Shown here in pieces: positions 1-7,266 of a DNA stretch of 64,000 bases. Source of the stretch: Clostridiales bacterium (GTDB lineage: Bacteria > Bacillota > Clostridia > Christensenellales > Aristaeellaceae); the NCBI GenBank assembly GCA_015056255.1, contig SVGP01000003.1, positions 91,393 to 155,392 of the forward strand, read 5' to 3'. Each line of letters begins with the position of its first letter. Positions within the stretch are counted from its first letter, which is position 1. A model generated the notes under the pieces. That model ran no database searches. It was not told where the DNA came from and saw only the letters and a program-made list of their open reading frames with translations. The position numbers and the translations under genes were made by a program.

Positions 1-303
1 GGGTTTTGGAGCGACTTTTGCCTGTCGCTCGAATGCCTGATCGGATCCACCCGATGGATGCGGATATTTACCGACCTCACCTGCACGCTTGGAATCACCG
101 TCCTGCTTTTTTTCGCCATGCTGTTTTCAACCCGGCTCGATTTTCGCCTCTATTCCGTGGGCGCAGCAGGCCTTGGAGCGGCAATTTACCGCGCAGCAGT
201 TCACCCCGTATTGAAGGTCGTGTTCAACTTTATCAGAAACAAGCTCAAATGCTTGTGTAATTCTTACAATCTTAAGAAAATATTTCAGTTTCTTTGCAAG
301 TGA
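1..303 (+). CDS. yabQ: YabQ-like spore cortex protein, C-terminal part
   Basis: The frame is open from the first base of the window to the TGA at 301-303, so the 5' end lies outside. The visible 100 residues hold two hydrophobic stretches (LGITVLLFFAMLF and AAGLGAAIYRAAVHPV) and a basic tail, as in the C-terminal half of YabQ, a small membrane protein needed for spore cortex formation. The main support is synteny: in spore-forming Firmicutes yabQ lies directly upstream of divIC, and divIC follows here after 64 bases. The sequence match alone is weak, because YabQ is poorly conserved and only a fragment is visible. Confidence 0.6.
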   Translation, partial: GFWSDFCLSLECLIGSTRWMRIFTDLTCTLGITVLLFFAMLFSTRLDFRLYSVGAAGLGAAIYRAAVHPVLKVVFNFIRNKLKCLCNSYNLKKIFQFLCK

Positions 304-367
304 AGCAGGAGAAAAAGCGACTTCGGTCGAATTTATATAGTCACATTTCCGAAGGAGCGTGAATCCG

Positions 368-667
368 ATGGCTGCGCAGCAGAAATATACGGTCAATCCC
401 AAGCTGCTCGTCTCTCTGATGGTACTTTTTGTTGTGATTTTCAGCGCGCTGTATTTTGTGCTGGATTCCGAAGCCAAGGCCAATCAGGCTCAGCTGGAAA
501 TTCTGAGGCAGGAAAAGGAAGCCTACGGCGAAGAACTTCGCAGGCTCCAGAGCGAGATCGAATACGCCCAGAGCCCTCAGGGCATCGAGCAGTACGCCCG
601 CGCCAAGGGTATGATCATGCCAGGCGAAGTGCAGTTTGTGGCTGGAGAAGGCTCGAACCTGCAATAA
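368..667 (+). CDS. divIC: Septum formation initiator DivIC/FtsB-like protein
   Basis: This is a 99-residue bitopic division protein. A short basic N-terminus is followed by one membrane helix (about residues 12-31, LLVSLMVLFVVIFSALYFVL), then a coiled coil rich in Glu, Gln and Leu (about 36-65), then the family-typical end IEQYARAKGMIMPGEVQF. DivIC/FtsB proteins link FtsL and DivIB in the divisome. An in-frame GTG at 359 lies only one base after the GAAGGAG ribosome site (351-357). The ATG at 368 is ten bases away and is preferred. The preceding yabQ-like gene gives the order seen in Bacillus and Clostridium. Confidence 0.88.
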   Translation: MAAQQKYTVNPKLLVSLMVLFVVIFSALYFVLDSEAKANQAQLEILRQEKEAYGEELRRLQSEIEYAQSPQGIEQYARAKGMIMPGEVQFVAGEGSNLQ

Positions 668-681
668 AATTACATTTAATT

Positions 682-706
682 AAGCGGCGCGCAAACGCCG
701 CTTTTG
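682..706 (+). terminator. Terminator after divIC
   Basis: An AAGCGGCG stem (682-689) pairs with CGCCGCTT (696-703) across a six-base loop and is followed by a short T run. It lies 15 bases after the divIC stop. Confidence 0.7.
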
Positions 707-712
707 TTCTGC

Positions 713-749
713 AAAAAAGCGCCCAATCGATTGGATCGGGCGCTTTTTT
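713..749. terminator. Bidirectional terminator between convergent genes
   Basis: A-tract, GCGCCC, loop, GGGCGC and T-tract are symmetric, so the hairpin can stop transcription from both sides. It probably serves mainly the minus-strand coiled-coil gene that ends at 761. Confidence 0.75.
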
Positions 750-760
750 CTATGTAGGAT

Positions 761-1447
761 TTAGTTTTCGCTTTCCGAAGCGAGCTTTTCAATTTCCTCT
801 TCGAGCTTTTCAATCTGCTCTTTATAGGCCTTTTCGGTTTCATCGGCCGCCTTCTTCAGCTGGCTCATTTCATCTTCATGCGCCTTGTTGAGGTCGTTAA
901 CCGCCTTTTCGTACTCTGCCTTGGCGTCTTCAGCGGCCTTGGTCATTTTTTCGATTTCCGCGATTTTTTCTTTATTTTCCTTGACGAGCTTTGCGCTTTC
1001 ATCCGTCAGCGCCTGCTTTTCGCCTTCGAGCGCTTCAATCGCAGCCTTCATTTCTTCCTGAACCTTTGCATGCTCAGCCTCGGCCTGCTCGCTGGCTTCG
1101 GTCAGGGCGGCGGCGTCGGCGGACATGGTTTCGATTGCGAGGGTCATTTCTTCGATTTTGGCGTTCAGCTCGGCGATTTCCTTTTCATACGCTTCCTTGG
1201 CTTCGGCTGCGGCCTTTTCGGCTTCGGCGAGCTTTTCGTTAAGCGCGTTTACGGCCTCTTCATTCGCGGCTTTGGCGTCTTCCGCGGCCTTGTTGAGCTT
1301 TTCGATTTTATCCTCATTGGCTTCGATTACATCGTTCAGCTCTGCATTTTTTGTTTTTTCGGTGGTGTACAGGGAGTAGGAATAGGCGCTCAGCGCAACG
1401 GCGGCGAGCATGATGACAACGAGAAGAATGGTGAGAACCTTTTTCAT
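761..1447 (-). CDS. Membrane-anchored coiled-coil protein, function unknown
   Basis: A 228-residue protein. A basic start and one hydrophobic helix (about residues 4-27, VLTILLVVIMLAAVALSAYSY) form a signal anchor or uncleaved signal. The rest is almost entirely heptad-patterned Ala, Glu and Lys (repeated AEDAKA, EKLNKA, AEKAAAEA), predicted to be one long coiled coil outside the membrane. No enzymatic motif is visible. Such low-complexity coiled coils match many unrelated proteins, so no function is assigned. It has its own promoter (1485-1513) and its own terminator, so it is probably monocistronic. The skewed codon use opens a long antisense frame that I regard as a shadow. Confidence 0.75.
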   Translation of the reverse strand: MKKVLTILLVVIMLAAVALSAYSYSLYTTEKTKNAELNDVIEANEDKIEKLNKAAEDAKAANEEAVNALNEKLAEAEKAAAEAKEAYEKEIAELNAKIEEMTLAIETMSADAAALTEASEQAEAEHAKVQEEMKAAIEALEGEKQALTDESAKLVKENKEKIAEIEKMTKAAEDAKAEYEKAVNDLNKAHEDEMSQLKKAADETEKAYKEQIEKLEEEIEKLASESEN

Positions 1448-1484
1448 TTTGGGGACACTCCTTTAAAAAAATCGATCGCTCCTT

Positions 1485-1513
1485 AGTATATCGTAAACCC
1501 ATCGGAAAAGCAA
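1485..1513 (-). promoter_or_regulatory. Sigma-A promoter of the coiled-coil gene
   Basis: On the minus strand, TTGCTT (1508-1513), a 17-bp spacer and TATACT (1485-1490) lie upstream of an AAGGAG-type ribosome site. Confidence 0.6.
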
Positions 1514-1570
1514 GGCAGAGCGATAACTTAACCCGCAGGGGACAGGAAATGTTTAGATTGCGGACAGATA

Positions 1571-1599
1571 TTGACGTTTTTCCGTTTTTATGGTTAAAT
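1571..1599 (+). promoter_or_regulatory. Candidate promoter of the E2-like gene
   Basis: TTGACG (1571-1576), a 17-bp spacer and TTAAAT (1594-1599). The -35 matches 5 of 6 and the -10 matches 5 of 6. The start codon is 36 bases further on. Confidence 0.5.
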
Positions 1600-1634
1600 A
1601 ATAGAGCTACTTGAGAAAAAGGGGGAGTACCCAT

Positions 1635-2555
1635 ATGTTCGGACGCCGTGCAGACGGAAGAAGACTTGACAATATTGATCCCATTGTTCAGATTATGCCC
1701 TATATCATGACCGAGCGCAACGACGCGATGAATATGCTGACGCTCCATCTGGATTACGACCCGATCATGGAGTACATCAGAAAGCGTTCGCTCGAAGGCA
1801 GAAAAATTTCCTTCATGTCTCTGATCGTCGCCGCCTATGTGCGCACGGTCGCTGAGTTTCCTGAGCTCAACCGCTTTGTCATGAATAAACAGATTTTCGC
1901 CAGAAACATCATCAACGTGTCCCTGACCGTTCTCAGAAACCAGGGCGACAAGAAAAACATGGACGAAGCGACGGTGAAGATGGAATACGATCCGGACGCG
2001 ACGCTGGATGAAGTCAATGAGCAAATGGACGAGCTTGTCAAGGAAGCCACCAATCCCAAAGCCGACAATGCTACGGTAGACTTTGCAAGCAAGCTTTTGA
2101 AAATGCGCTGGCTGGTCAAGGCCGTGGTCGCGTTTGCGCGCCTTTGCGACCGCTACGGCATTTTGCCCAAATTCATCTACGATGTAAGCCCGTTCCACTG
2201 CTCCATGTTCATCACCAACATGTCCTCCATCGGCCTTCCGGGAATTTTCCACCACCTGTACAATTTCGGAAACACCACCGTGTTCATCGCCCTTGGAAAA
2301 TTCGAGCGTCAGCCGGTTTTCGGAAAAGACGGCGTGACGTACAAAAACGTAATTCCGCTTGGCATCGTGACGGACGAGCGCATTTGCGGCGGCGCGTCGT
2401 ATGCGCAGGGCTTCAACTACTTTAAAAAGCTCCTTCAGAATCCCGAGCTTCTCGAACAGCGCCCCGACCACGTGAACGAGGACTTCGATTTTTCCGCCCT
2501 TCGCGCAAAGCGCAAGGAACAAAAAATGAAAAAACAGAATAAGAAGAACGCATAA
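1635..2555 (+). CDS. Stand-alone 2-oxoacid dehydrogenase E2-type acyltransferase domain protein, catalytic residues replaced
   Basis: This 306-residue protein has the fold signature of the CAT-like catalytic domain of dihydrolipoyl acyltransferases (start FGRRADGRRL, then FMSLIVAAYVRTVAEFPELNRFV, then FHCSMFITNMSSIGLPGIFHHLYNFGNTTVFIALGK). It lacks the lipoyl and E1/E3-binding domains, and no E1 or E3 gene is nearby. The usual HxxxDG active site aligns with ERICGG, so both the His and the Asp are missing. It is therefore unlikely to be a normal acyltransferase. A structural, binding or altered catalytic role is possible. The start was chosen at ATG 1635 because a GGGGGAG site ends eight bases upstream. 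The C-terminus is a Lys-rich tail. Confidence 0.75.
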   Translation: MFGRRADGRRLDNIDPIVQIMPYIMTERNDAMNMLTLHLDYDPIMEYIRKRSLEGRKISFMSLIVAAYVRTVAEFPELNRFVMNKQIFARNIINVSLTVLRNQGDKKNMDEATVKMEYDPDATLDEVNEQMDELVKEATNPKADNATVDFASKLLKMRWLVKAVVAFARLCDRYGILPKFIYDVSPFHCSMFITNMSSIGLPGIFHHLYNFGNTTVFIALGKFERQPVFGKDGVTYKNVIPLGIVTDERICGGASYAQGFNYFKKLLQNPELLEQRPDHVNEDFDFSALRAKRKEQKMKKQNKKNA

Positions 2556-2568
2556 TTGCTTTAAAACA

Positions 2569-2606
2569 GGCCGCAGCCCATAGAAATTGGACAGCGGCTT
2601 GATTTT
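2569..2606 (+). terminator. Weak candidate terminator
   Basis: GCCGC and GCGGC can pair across a 19-base loop and are followed by TTGATTTTT. The stem is short. The remaining bases up to deoB (to 2799) show no other clear element besides the ribosome site. Confidence 0.3.
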
Positions 2607-2799
2607 TGCTAAAATTTCCGGTTGTGCTTGCAGGAATTTACAAGGCCTGTGTCGAAAAAAAGTTGAATGAAAATATATGCGTCTTTTGCATTTTGGTGAA
2701 ATTGGCGCATCTTTCATAATTAGAAATGCACAATCCATCTCCGGGCGCGGGATGAACAGCGTCCGTATACCGCATACTACCAGTAAGGAGTTGAAGTTT

Positions 2800-3969
2800 A
2801 TGAAGAAAATCAAGCGCGCAGTAGTCGTCGTGCTGGACGGCTGCGGCGTCGGCGCATCGAGCGATGCAGCCAAATATGGAGACGCCGGATGCAACACCCT
2901 TTTAAATGTGTGGAATCTGAAAAAGCCGGATATTCCGAACCTCATCGAGCTGGGCCTTGGCAAAATTCTGGGCATCGACGATGAAGAGCCCGTAGGTTGC
3001 TACGGAAAAATGCGCGAAAAGGCCGCCGGCAAGGACACCACTACCGGACACTGGGAGCTTGCAGGCCTTACGCTTGAAAAGCCCTTCCCCACCTACCCCA
3101 ACGGCTTCCCCGAAGATCTCATCAAAAAATTTGAAGAAGAAACCGGCATGCAGGTGATTGGCAACCGCCCCGCCTCCGGCACGGAAATCATCAAGGAGCT
3201 GGGCGACGAGCACTATGTCACGGGAAAGCTCATCGTTTACACCTCCGCCGACAGCGTATTTCAGATCGCCGCTCATGAAGACGTTGTTCCCGTTCAGGAG
3301 CTTTATCATATCTGCCGTATCGCCCGCCGCCTCTTAAAGGACGAGCATTGCGTGGGCCGCGTCATCGCCCGCCCGTTTGTCGGCACCGCCGGTAATTATG
3401 TCAGAACGGGCAACCGCCGCGATTTCTCCATCGATCCCTTCGGCGAGACGATGCTGGACGTGCTTCGCAAAAACAAACTGGACGTAATCGGCGTAGGCAA
3501 GATCGAGGATATCTTTAACCACCGCGGTCTTACCGAGTCCGACCACGCCGCCGGAAACGACGCGTGCATCGACTCCATGATCAAGACCCTCAAAAAGGAC
3601 AACTGGAAGGGTCTCATGTTCGTAAACCTCGTCGATACCGACGCGCTCTACGGCCACAGAAACGATGTGGACGGCTTTGCCGAGTGCCTCGAAGCGTTTG
3701 ACAGCTATATCCCCGAAATTCTGGGTCTTCTGGGCGACGACGGCGTTCTCATCATCACCGCCGACCATGGCTGCGATCCCACCTTCCCCGGCACCGACCA
3801 CACGAGAGAAGAGGTTCCCGTGATGGTTTGGGGTCTGGGTCTCAAAGAAGGCGTGGATCTTGGAACCAGAGACAGCTTTGCAGACGTTGCAAAAACCCTC
3901 TGCGACGCATTCGGCGTGGAAAACAATTTGGACGGAAAATCCTTCTTTGATGAAATCAAAGAGGACTGA
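2800..3969 (+). CDS. deoB: Phosphopentomutase
   Basis: DeoB interconverts ribose (or deoxyribose) 1-phosphate and 5-phosphate in nucleoside salvage. The 389-residue length is typical. Alkaline-phosphatase-superfamily signatures are all present: the N-terminal metal-binding VVVLDGCGVG, the phosphorylatable Thr region GKDTTTGHWE (near residue 80), the substrate segment FVNLVDTDALYGHRNDV and the metal-binding end ITADHGCDPTFPGTDHTREEVPV. ATG 2800 follows a TAAGGAG site with good spacing. An upstream in-frame extension to 2677 has no ribosome site and does not belong to the family. No nucleoside phosphorylase or transporter is adjacent. A strong terminator follows. Confidence 0.95.
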   Translation: MKKIKRAVVVVLDGCGVGASSDAAKYGDAGCNTLLNVWNLKKPDIPNLIELGLGKILGIDDEEPVGCYGKMREKAAGKDTTTGHWELAGLTLEKPFPTYPNGFPEDLIKKFEEETGMQVIGNRPASGTEIIKELGDEHYVTGKLIVYTSADSVFQIAAHEDVVPVQELYHICRIARRLLKDEHCVGRVIARPFVGTAGNYVRTGNRRDFSIDPFGETMLDVLRKNKLDVIGVGKIEDIFNHRGLTESDHAAGNDACIDSMIKTLKKDNWKGLMFVNLVDTDALYGHRNDVDGFAECLEAFDSYIPEILGLLGDDGVLIITADHGCDPTFPGTDHTREEVPVMVWGLGLKEGVDLGTRDSFADVAKTLCDAFGVENNLDGKSFFDEIKED

Positions 3970-3986
3970 AAAAGTATATTAAAAGC

Positions 3987-4027
3987 CCCGGGCGACGCAA
4001 AGCAAAAACGCGTCGCCCGGGACTTTT
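3987..4027. terminator. Strong terminator after deoB
   Basis: A 12-bp GC-rich stem (CCCGGGCGACGC / GCGTCGCCCGGG) is followed by ACTTTTT. It lies between convergent genes and probably works for deoB, possibly for both. Confidence 0.8.
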
Positions 4028-4043
4028 TATCGTTTTGGTATAA

Positions 4044-5591
4044 TTACTTTTCAATATGCCCTATCGTCTTTCTGGCCATTTCGGACAATTTAACTCTGCC
4101 CACGCCGAAAATGGAGGTGTCCAGAAGATCGTTAAACGGTTTTGTCCATTCATGGTCGATCGACCATGCGCCGTTGCGCATGCCGAGGATCGAGCCCACG
4201 GTCGCTCCGTTGCAGTCGGTGTCAAAGCCGGTCTCAACCGCCATGCAGATGGACGCTCCAAGGTCGCCCTGTCCGTACAGGAGGGAGGCTGCTACGATTT
4301 CGGCGTTTGAAATCGTGTGGCACCAGTCGTGAGGGATGTGTTCGTCCCAACGGGCATGGATGCCGGCAAAGGCGGCTTCCTTGTTCATGCCTTTTTTATA
4401 GTCCGAAATAATCTCGGAAATGGCCTCGTGCAGGCGGCTGGTTTTTGGAATTTCGTTAAGGCCCGCAAGAAGGATTTTTTCGATATCGTTTTGAACCGCC
4501 GCTTCCGCAATCATGGCAGCGACAAACATTTCGCCGTAGATTCCGTTTTTGATGTGAGAAATGCTGGCGTCGCGCCACGCCATTTCGGCGGCCTTTTCGG
4601 GATTACCGGGATTGATGTAACCAAAATAGTCGCCCCTGATCTGCGCGCCGACCCATTCGCGATAAGGGTTTTTGTATCGGGCGGAGAACGGCGGACGGAA
4701 ACCCTTTACAAAGTTCACATACGCAACGCGCTCCGCCGTGCAGTAGGCGTTTTTGCTCTGATAGTCCACCCACACGCGCATCACGTCGTCGCTTGTAAAG
4801 TCGCGGCCGTATTTGTCGATGAGCACCTGCGCAAGCACCACGTAATTGGTGTCGTCGTCAACGGGCATGGCTTCGACGGTGTCCGCAAAGCAGCGGCCCT
4901 TCAGCGGATACTTTGTTGCAGCGATGCGCTCCTCGGTCAGATCGGATGAACGAATGTATCTGTGCATCGGGAAGTTGTCCGATTCCTTTAAAATCGGATG
5001 AAGCTCCTCTGTGCGGATGCCCTCGATGGGCTTACCCAGCAGACAACCGGCGATTCGGCCAAGCCACGCGCCGTAGATTTTATCGTAAAGCTCTTCGCCC
5101 ACAGGTACGGGCTTTTTTTCTTCGGCTTCAGATCTGTTTCGAAGCGCACGGATGGAGGGAAGGTCGTCCGGCTCGTTATAAGGATAGCCTTCCCGCACAG
5201 GAGCTTTCGTCACGATTTCATAAATGATGTCTGCCAGCCTGTCCTTAAGTTCGCCCGCTTCCATGTTGCCGGCAGCTGTAAACAGTCCCTCGTACTTTTC
5301 GACGTCCTTGCCTTCTTCGATGCACTGGCGGTATTCGACGGAAAGCTCTTTTGCATAGTTTTCCCAATTGTGCTGCATGCTGTAATCAGGCTTCGGCGCG
5401 TAAAACTCTTCTTTTTCAGGCTTTGCGCAGGCAAAAATGCGCGCTTCTTCATCCTGAGTCGGGTTGACTTCGCCGCTTTCATACTTTAAAAGCATTTTAT
5501 AATCGATTCCCGTTTGATCGGCTACGGCGTTCAGAGTGAGACAATATTGATTTCGAAAGGCGGAAAACCGGTCGGTGAACTTCATGCGCAT
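4044..5591 (-). CDS. XRE-type HTH fused to an ADP-ribosylglycohydrolase
   Basis: A 515-residue two-domain protein. Residues about 8-58 look like an XRE/Cro helix-turn-helix (RNQYCLTLNAVADQTGIDYKM, then YESGEVNPTQDE). A linker of about 100 residues follows. The rest is an ADP-ribosylglycohydrolase (DraG/ARH) domain beginning at YGAWLGRIAGCLLGKPIEG. Its two metal-binding acidic motifs are visible: PVDDDTNYV and GFDTDCNGATVGSILG. These enzymes remove ADP-ribose from Arg or related groups, or act on other ADP-ribosyl substrates. The substrate here is unknown, and no ADP-ribosyltransferase is nearby. The gene appears monocistronic. The HTH could be a genuine DNA-binding domain or only a structural relic. 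Confidence 0.8.
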   Translation of the reverse strand: MRMKFTDRFSAFRNQYCLTLNAVADQTGIDYKMLLKYESGEVNPTQDEEARIFACAKPEKEEFYAPKPDYSMQHNWENYAKELSVEYRQCIEEGKDVEKYEGLFTAAGNMEAGELKDRLADIIYEIVTKAPVREGYPYNEPDDLPSIRALRNRSEAEEKKPVPVGEELYDKIYGAWLGRIAGCLLGKPIEGIRTEELHPILKESDNFPMHRYIRSSDLTEERIAATKYPLKGRCFADTVEAMPVDDDTNYVVLAQVLIDKYGRDFTSDDVMRVWVDYQSKNAYCTAERVAYVNFVKGFRPPFSARYKNPYREWVGAQIRGDYFGYINPGNPEKAAEMAWRDASISHIKNGIYGEMFVAAMIAEAAVQNDIEKILLAGLNEIPKTSRLHEAISEIISDYKKGMNKEAAFAGIHARWDEHIPHDWCHTISNAEIVAASLLYGQGDLGASICMAVETGFDTDCNGATVGSILGMRNGAWSIDHEWTKPFNDLLDTSIFGVGRVKLSEMARKTIGHIEK

Positions 5592-5660
5592 GCGCCTCCG
5601 TGTATTTTTTCTTTATTATACATGATGAAATATTGAAGGTCAACCGAAACATCGGTGCGG

Positions 5661-5689
5661 TTGCGCAATCGGGTCACGTATGATAAAAT
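5661..5689 (+). promoter_or_regulatory. Candidate promoter of the CHAP gene
   Basis: TTGCGC (5661-5666), 17 bp and TAAAAT (5684-5689), 27 bases ahead of the CHAP gene start. Confidence 0.45.
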
Positions 5690-5716
5690 GATGAAAAAAG
5701 GAAAAAGAGGATAACG

Positions 5717-6274
5717 ATGAATACCTTTTCCAAATGCCGCCTTGTCTGCCTGATTGCTGCTTTTCTATTTATGTTTACAGGCGCGGCAGAAGAAAACGCC
5801 GATCAATGGTGGAACGAACAGATGGGAAGGACGATTGCCGATATCTCCACGCTCCATTATACCCCGCAGGGCAATATCAGCGCCCAGGCGGGCTACGAAG
5901 GCCAATGCACATGGTATGCCTACGGGCGGTTTTCTGAGGTAACAGGCATAAGGCTTGAAACCGCGCTGCACGCTAAATTCTGGTTGTCGATGAACGATCA
6001 GGATCAGAGGCTGAACGTTCTCTACGGCGAAGATAAAATATCGTTTCCTTCCATAGCAGTGTCCGTATCGGGCGCATACGGACACGTGTTGTTCATTGAA
6101 TACGTTTCTATGAAAAACGGCGCGCCGGACATGGTTTATTTCACGGAATGCAACGCGGACGGAAACGGGCGATACGATGTAGGGAAAGACGCCGTTCTTC
6201 TGCGCCTGCCGTATGATCTGTTTGTCAAATACCGAACGCCTGCCGGATATATCTGCGCAAAGCCGGCTGAATAG
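5717..6274 (+). CDS. Secreted CHAP-domain protein
   Basis: A 185-residue protein with a signal peptide (hydrophobic LVCLIAAFLFMFTGAA, residues about 9-24). The following domain has the CHAP signature: catalytic Cys in GYEGQCTWYAYGRF and catalytic His in GAYGHVLFIEYV. CHAP domains are usually peptidoglycan amidases or endopeptidases, so a small cell-wall hydrolase outside the membrane is the likely product. No cell-wall-binding repeats are present. The ATG is preceded by an AAAGAGG site. The methyltransferase gene follows after 17 bases and may be co-transcribed. Confidence 0.78.
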   Translation: MNTFSKCRLVCLIAAFLFMFTGAAEENADQWWNEQMGRTIADISTLHYTPQGNISAQAGYEGQCTWYAYGRFSEVTGIRLETALHAKFWLSMNDQDQRLNVLYGEDKISFPSIAVSVSGAYGHVLFIEYVSMKNGAPDMVYFTECNADGNGRYDVGKDAVLLRLPYDLFVKYRTPAGYICAKPAE

Positions 6275-6291
6275 AAAAAGGAGGAACGCGC

Positions 6292-7053
6292 ATGGCTTCT
6301 TTATATGACCGCCCGGATTTATACGATCTTCCGGACAATGAGGGAAAGGACAGAGCCACAAAAACGCACTGGGAAAAAGTGTTTTCAGGCAAAAACATCG
6401 AATCTGTGCTCGATGTAAGCATCGGAACGGGCGGGCTCACGCTTCCGATGACGGAGCTGGGCATCAGATTATCCGGCTCCGATTTAAGTGAAAGCATGCT
6501 TGCGCGCTGCCGGGAAAAGGCAAAGGAAAAAGGCCTCCATATTGACCTTCGCCAGTCGGATTTCAGATACGTTTCCAAAGCGTTTTCGGAAACGTTTGAC
6601 TGCGTCATGTCCACGGGAAACTCCCTTGCATATGTAAATAACGAGGACGTCAGGCGCACGCTTCACGAAATGGACGCGCTTGTAAAAAGAGGCGGATATC
6701 TGTATCTGGATACGCGCAACTGGGACAAGATTTTAAGGGAAAGACAGCGTTTTTTCCTCTACAATCCGATTTTTAAAGACGATCTTCGCGTAAACCTCGT
6801 TCAGGTGTGGGATTATCTTGACGACGCATCCATGATCTTCAACATCCTTTACACCTTCGAAAAGGACGGAAAAATCATTGGCCGCGAGGATTTCACCGAG
6901 CATTATCACCCGGTGACGCTTTCGTTTATAAAAGGCGTTTTAAGGGAAATGAATTATGCAAGCCCTGAAATTATGCCCCTTCCGGCGCAGGCGGGCGCGT
7001 TTGATGAGGAAAAAACGCACTGGTATTGCCTGATTGCAAAAAAGGGCGAATAA
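6292..7053 (+). CDS. Class I SAM-dependent methyltransferase, substrate unknown
   Basis: A 253-residue protein with a Rossmann-type methyltransferase core. Motif I is SVLDVSIGTGGLTLPM (about residues 37-52), the acidic residue of motif II is in SGSDLSESML, and FDCVMSTGNSLAYV corresponds to motif IV. The C-terminal half (EDFTEHYHPVTLSF) resembles glycine/sarcosine-type or generic small-molecule methyltransferases. The substrate cannot be told from sequence. A GGAGG site precedes the ATG. It probably shares the CHAP transcript. Confidence 0.78.
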   Translation: MASLYDRPDLYDLPDNEGKDRATKTHWEKVFSGKNIESVLDVSIGTGGLTLPMTELGIRLSGSDLSESMLARCREKAKEKGLHIDLRQSDFRYVSKAFSETFDCVMSTGNSLAYVNNEDVRRTLHEMDALVKRGGYLYLDTRNWDKILRERQRFFLYNPIFKDDLRVNLVQVWDYLDDASMIFNILYTFEKDGKIIGREDFTEHYHPVTLSFIKGVLREMNYASPEIMPLPAQAGAFDEEKTHWYCLIAKKGE

Positions 7054-7093
7054 AAACACGCGGCTGTCTCATTAAAAGCATAAAACACGAAAC

Positions 7094-7166
7094 CGGGACG
7101 GGAAACCCGTCCCCTACAGGAAGAAACCATCATGTTTCCGTTGTAGGGGACGGGTTTCCCGTCCCG
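7094..7166. repeat. Inverted pair of GTAGGG-led hairpins (REPIN-like)
   Basis: The left arm (7094-7118) and right arm (7142-7166) are perfect 25-base reverse complements separated by 23 bases. Each arm is itself a hairpin: TGTAGGGG followed by ACGGGTTTCCCGT. The same right arm occurs unchanged at 53312-53336. The pair lies between convergent genes and may also terminate transcription. Confidence 0.85.
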
Positions 7167-7266
7167 TAGTCCATGTTTTAAGAAGCATCTCGCTAAAACC
7201 AAAGGCAAAACTTGCTTTGAGACAGCCTTTTTGGAAATGACGATGTCCTCATTTCGCCTGTCCCTC

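Noticed and set aside
761..1447. A phage tail tape-measure or M-protein identity for the coiled-coil gene
   Set aside because: The similarity would rest only on the heptad Ala/Glu/Lys composition, which is not diagnostic.
2677..2799. A 41-codon N-terminal extension of deoB
   Set aside because: It does not fit the family, and a TAAGGAG site directly precedes ATG 2800.
1314..2975. A 553-codon minus-strand frame
   Set aside because: It covers the well-supported E2-like gene and the deoB start on the other strand and has no domain of its own.
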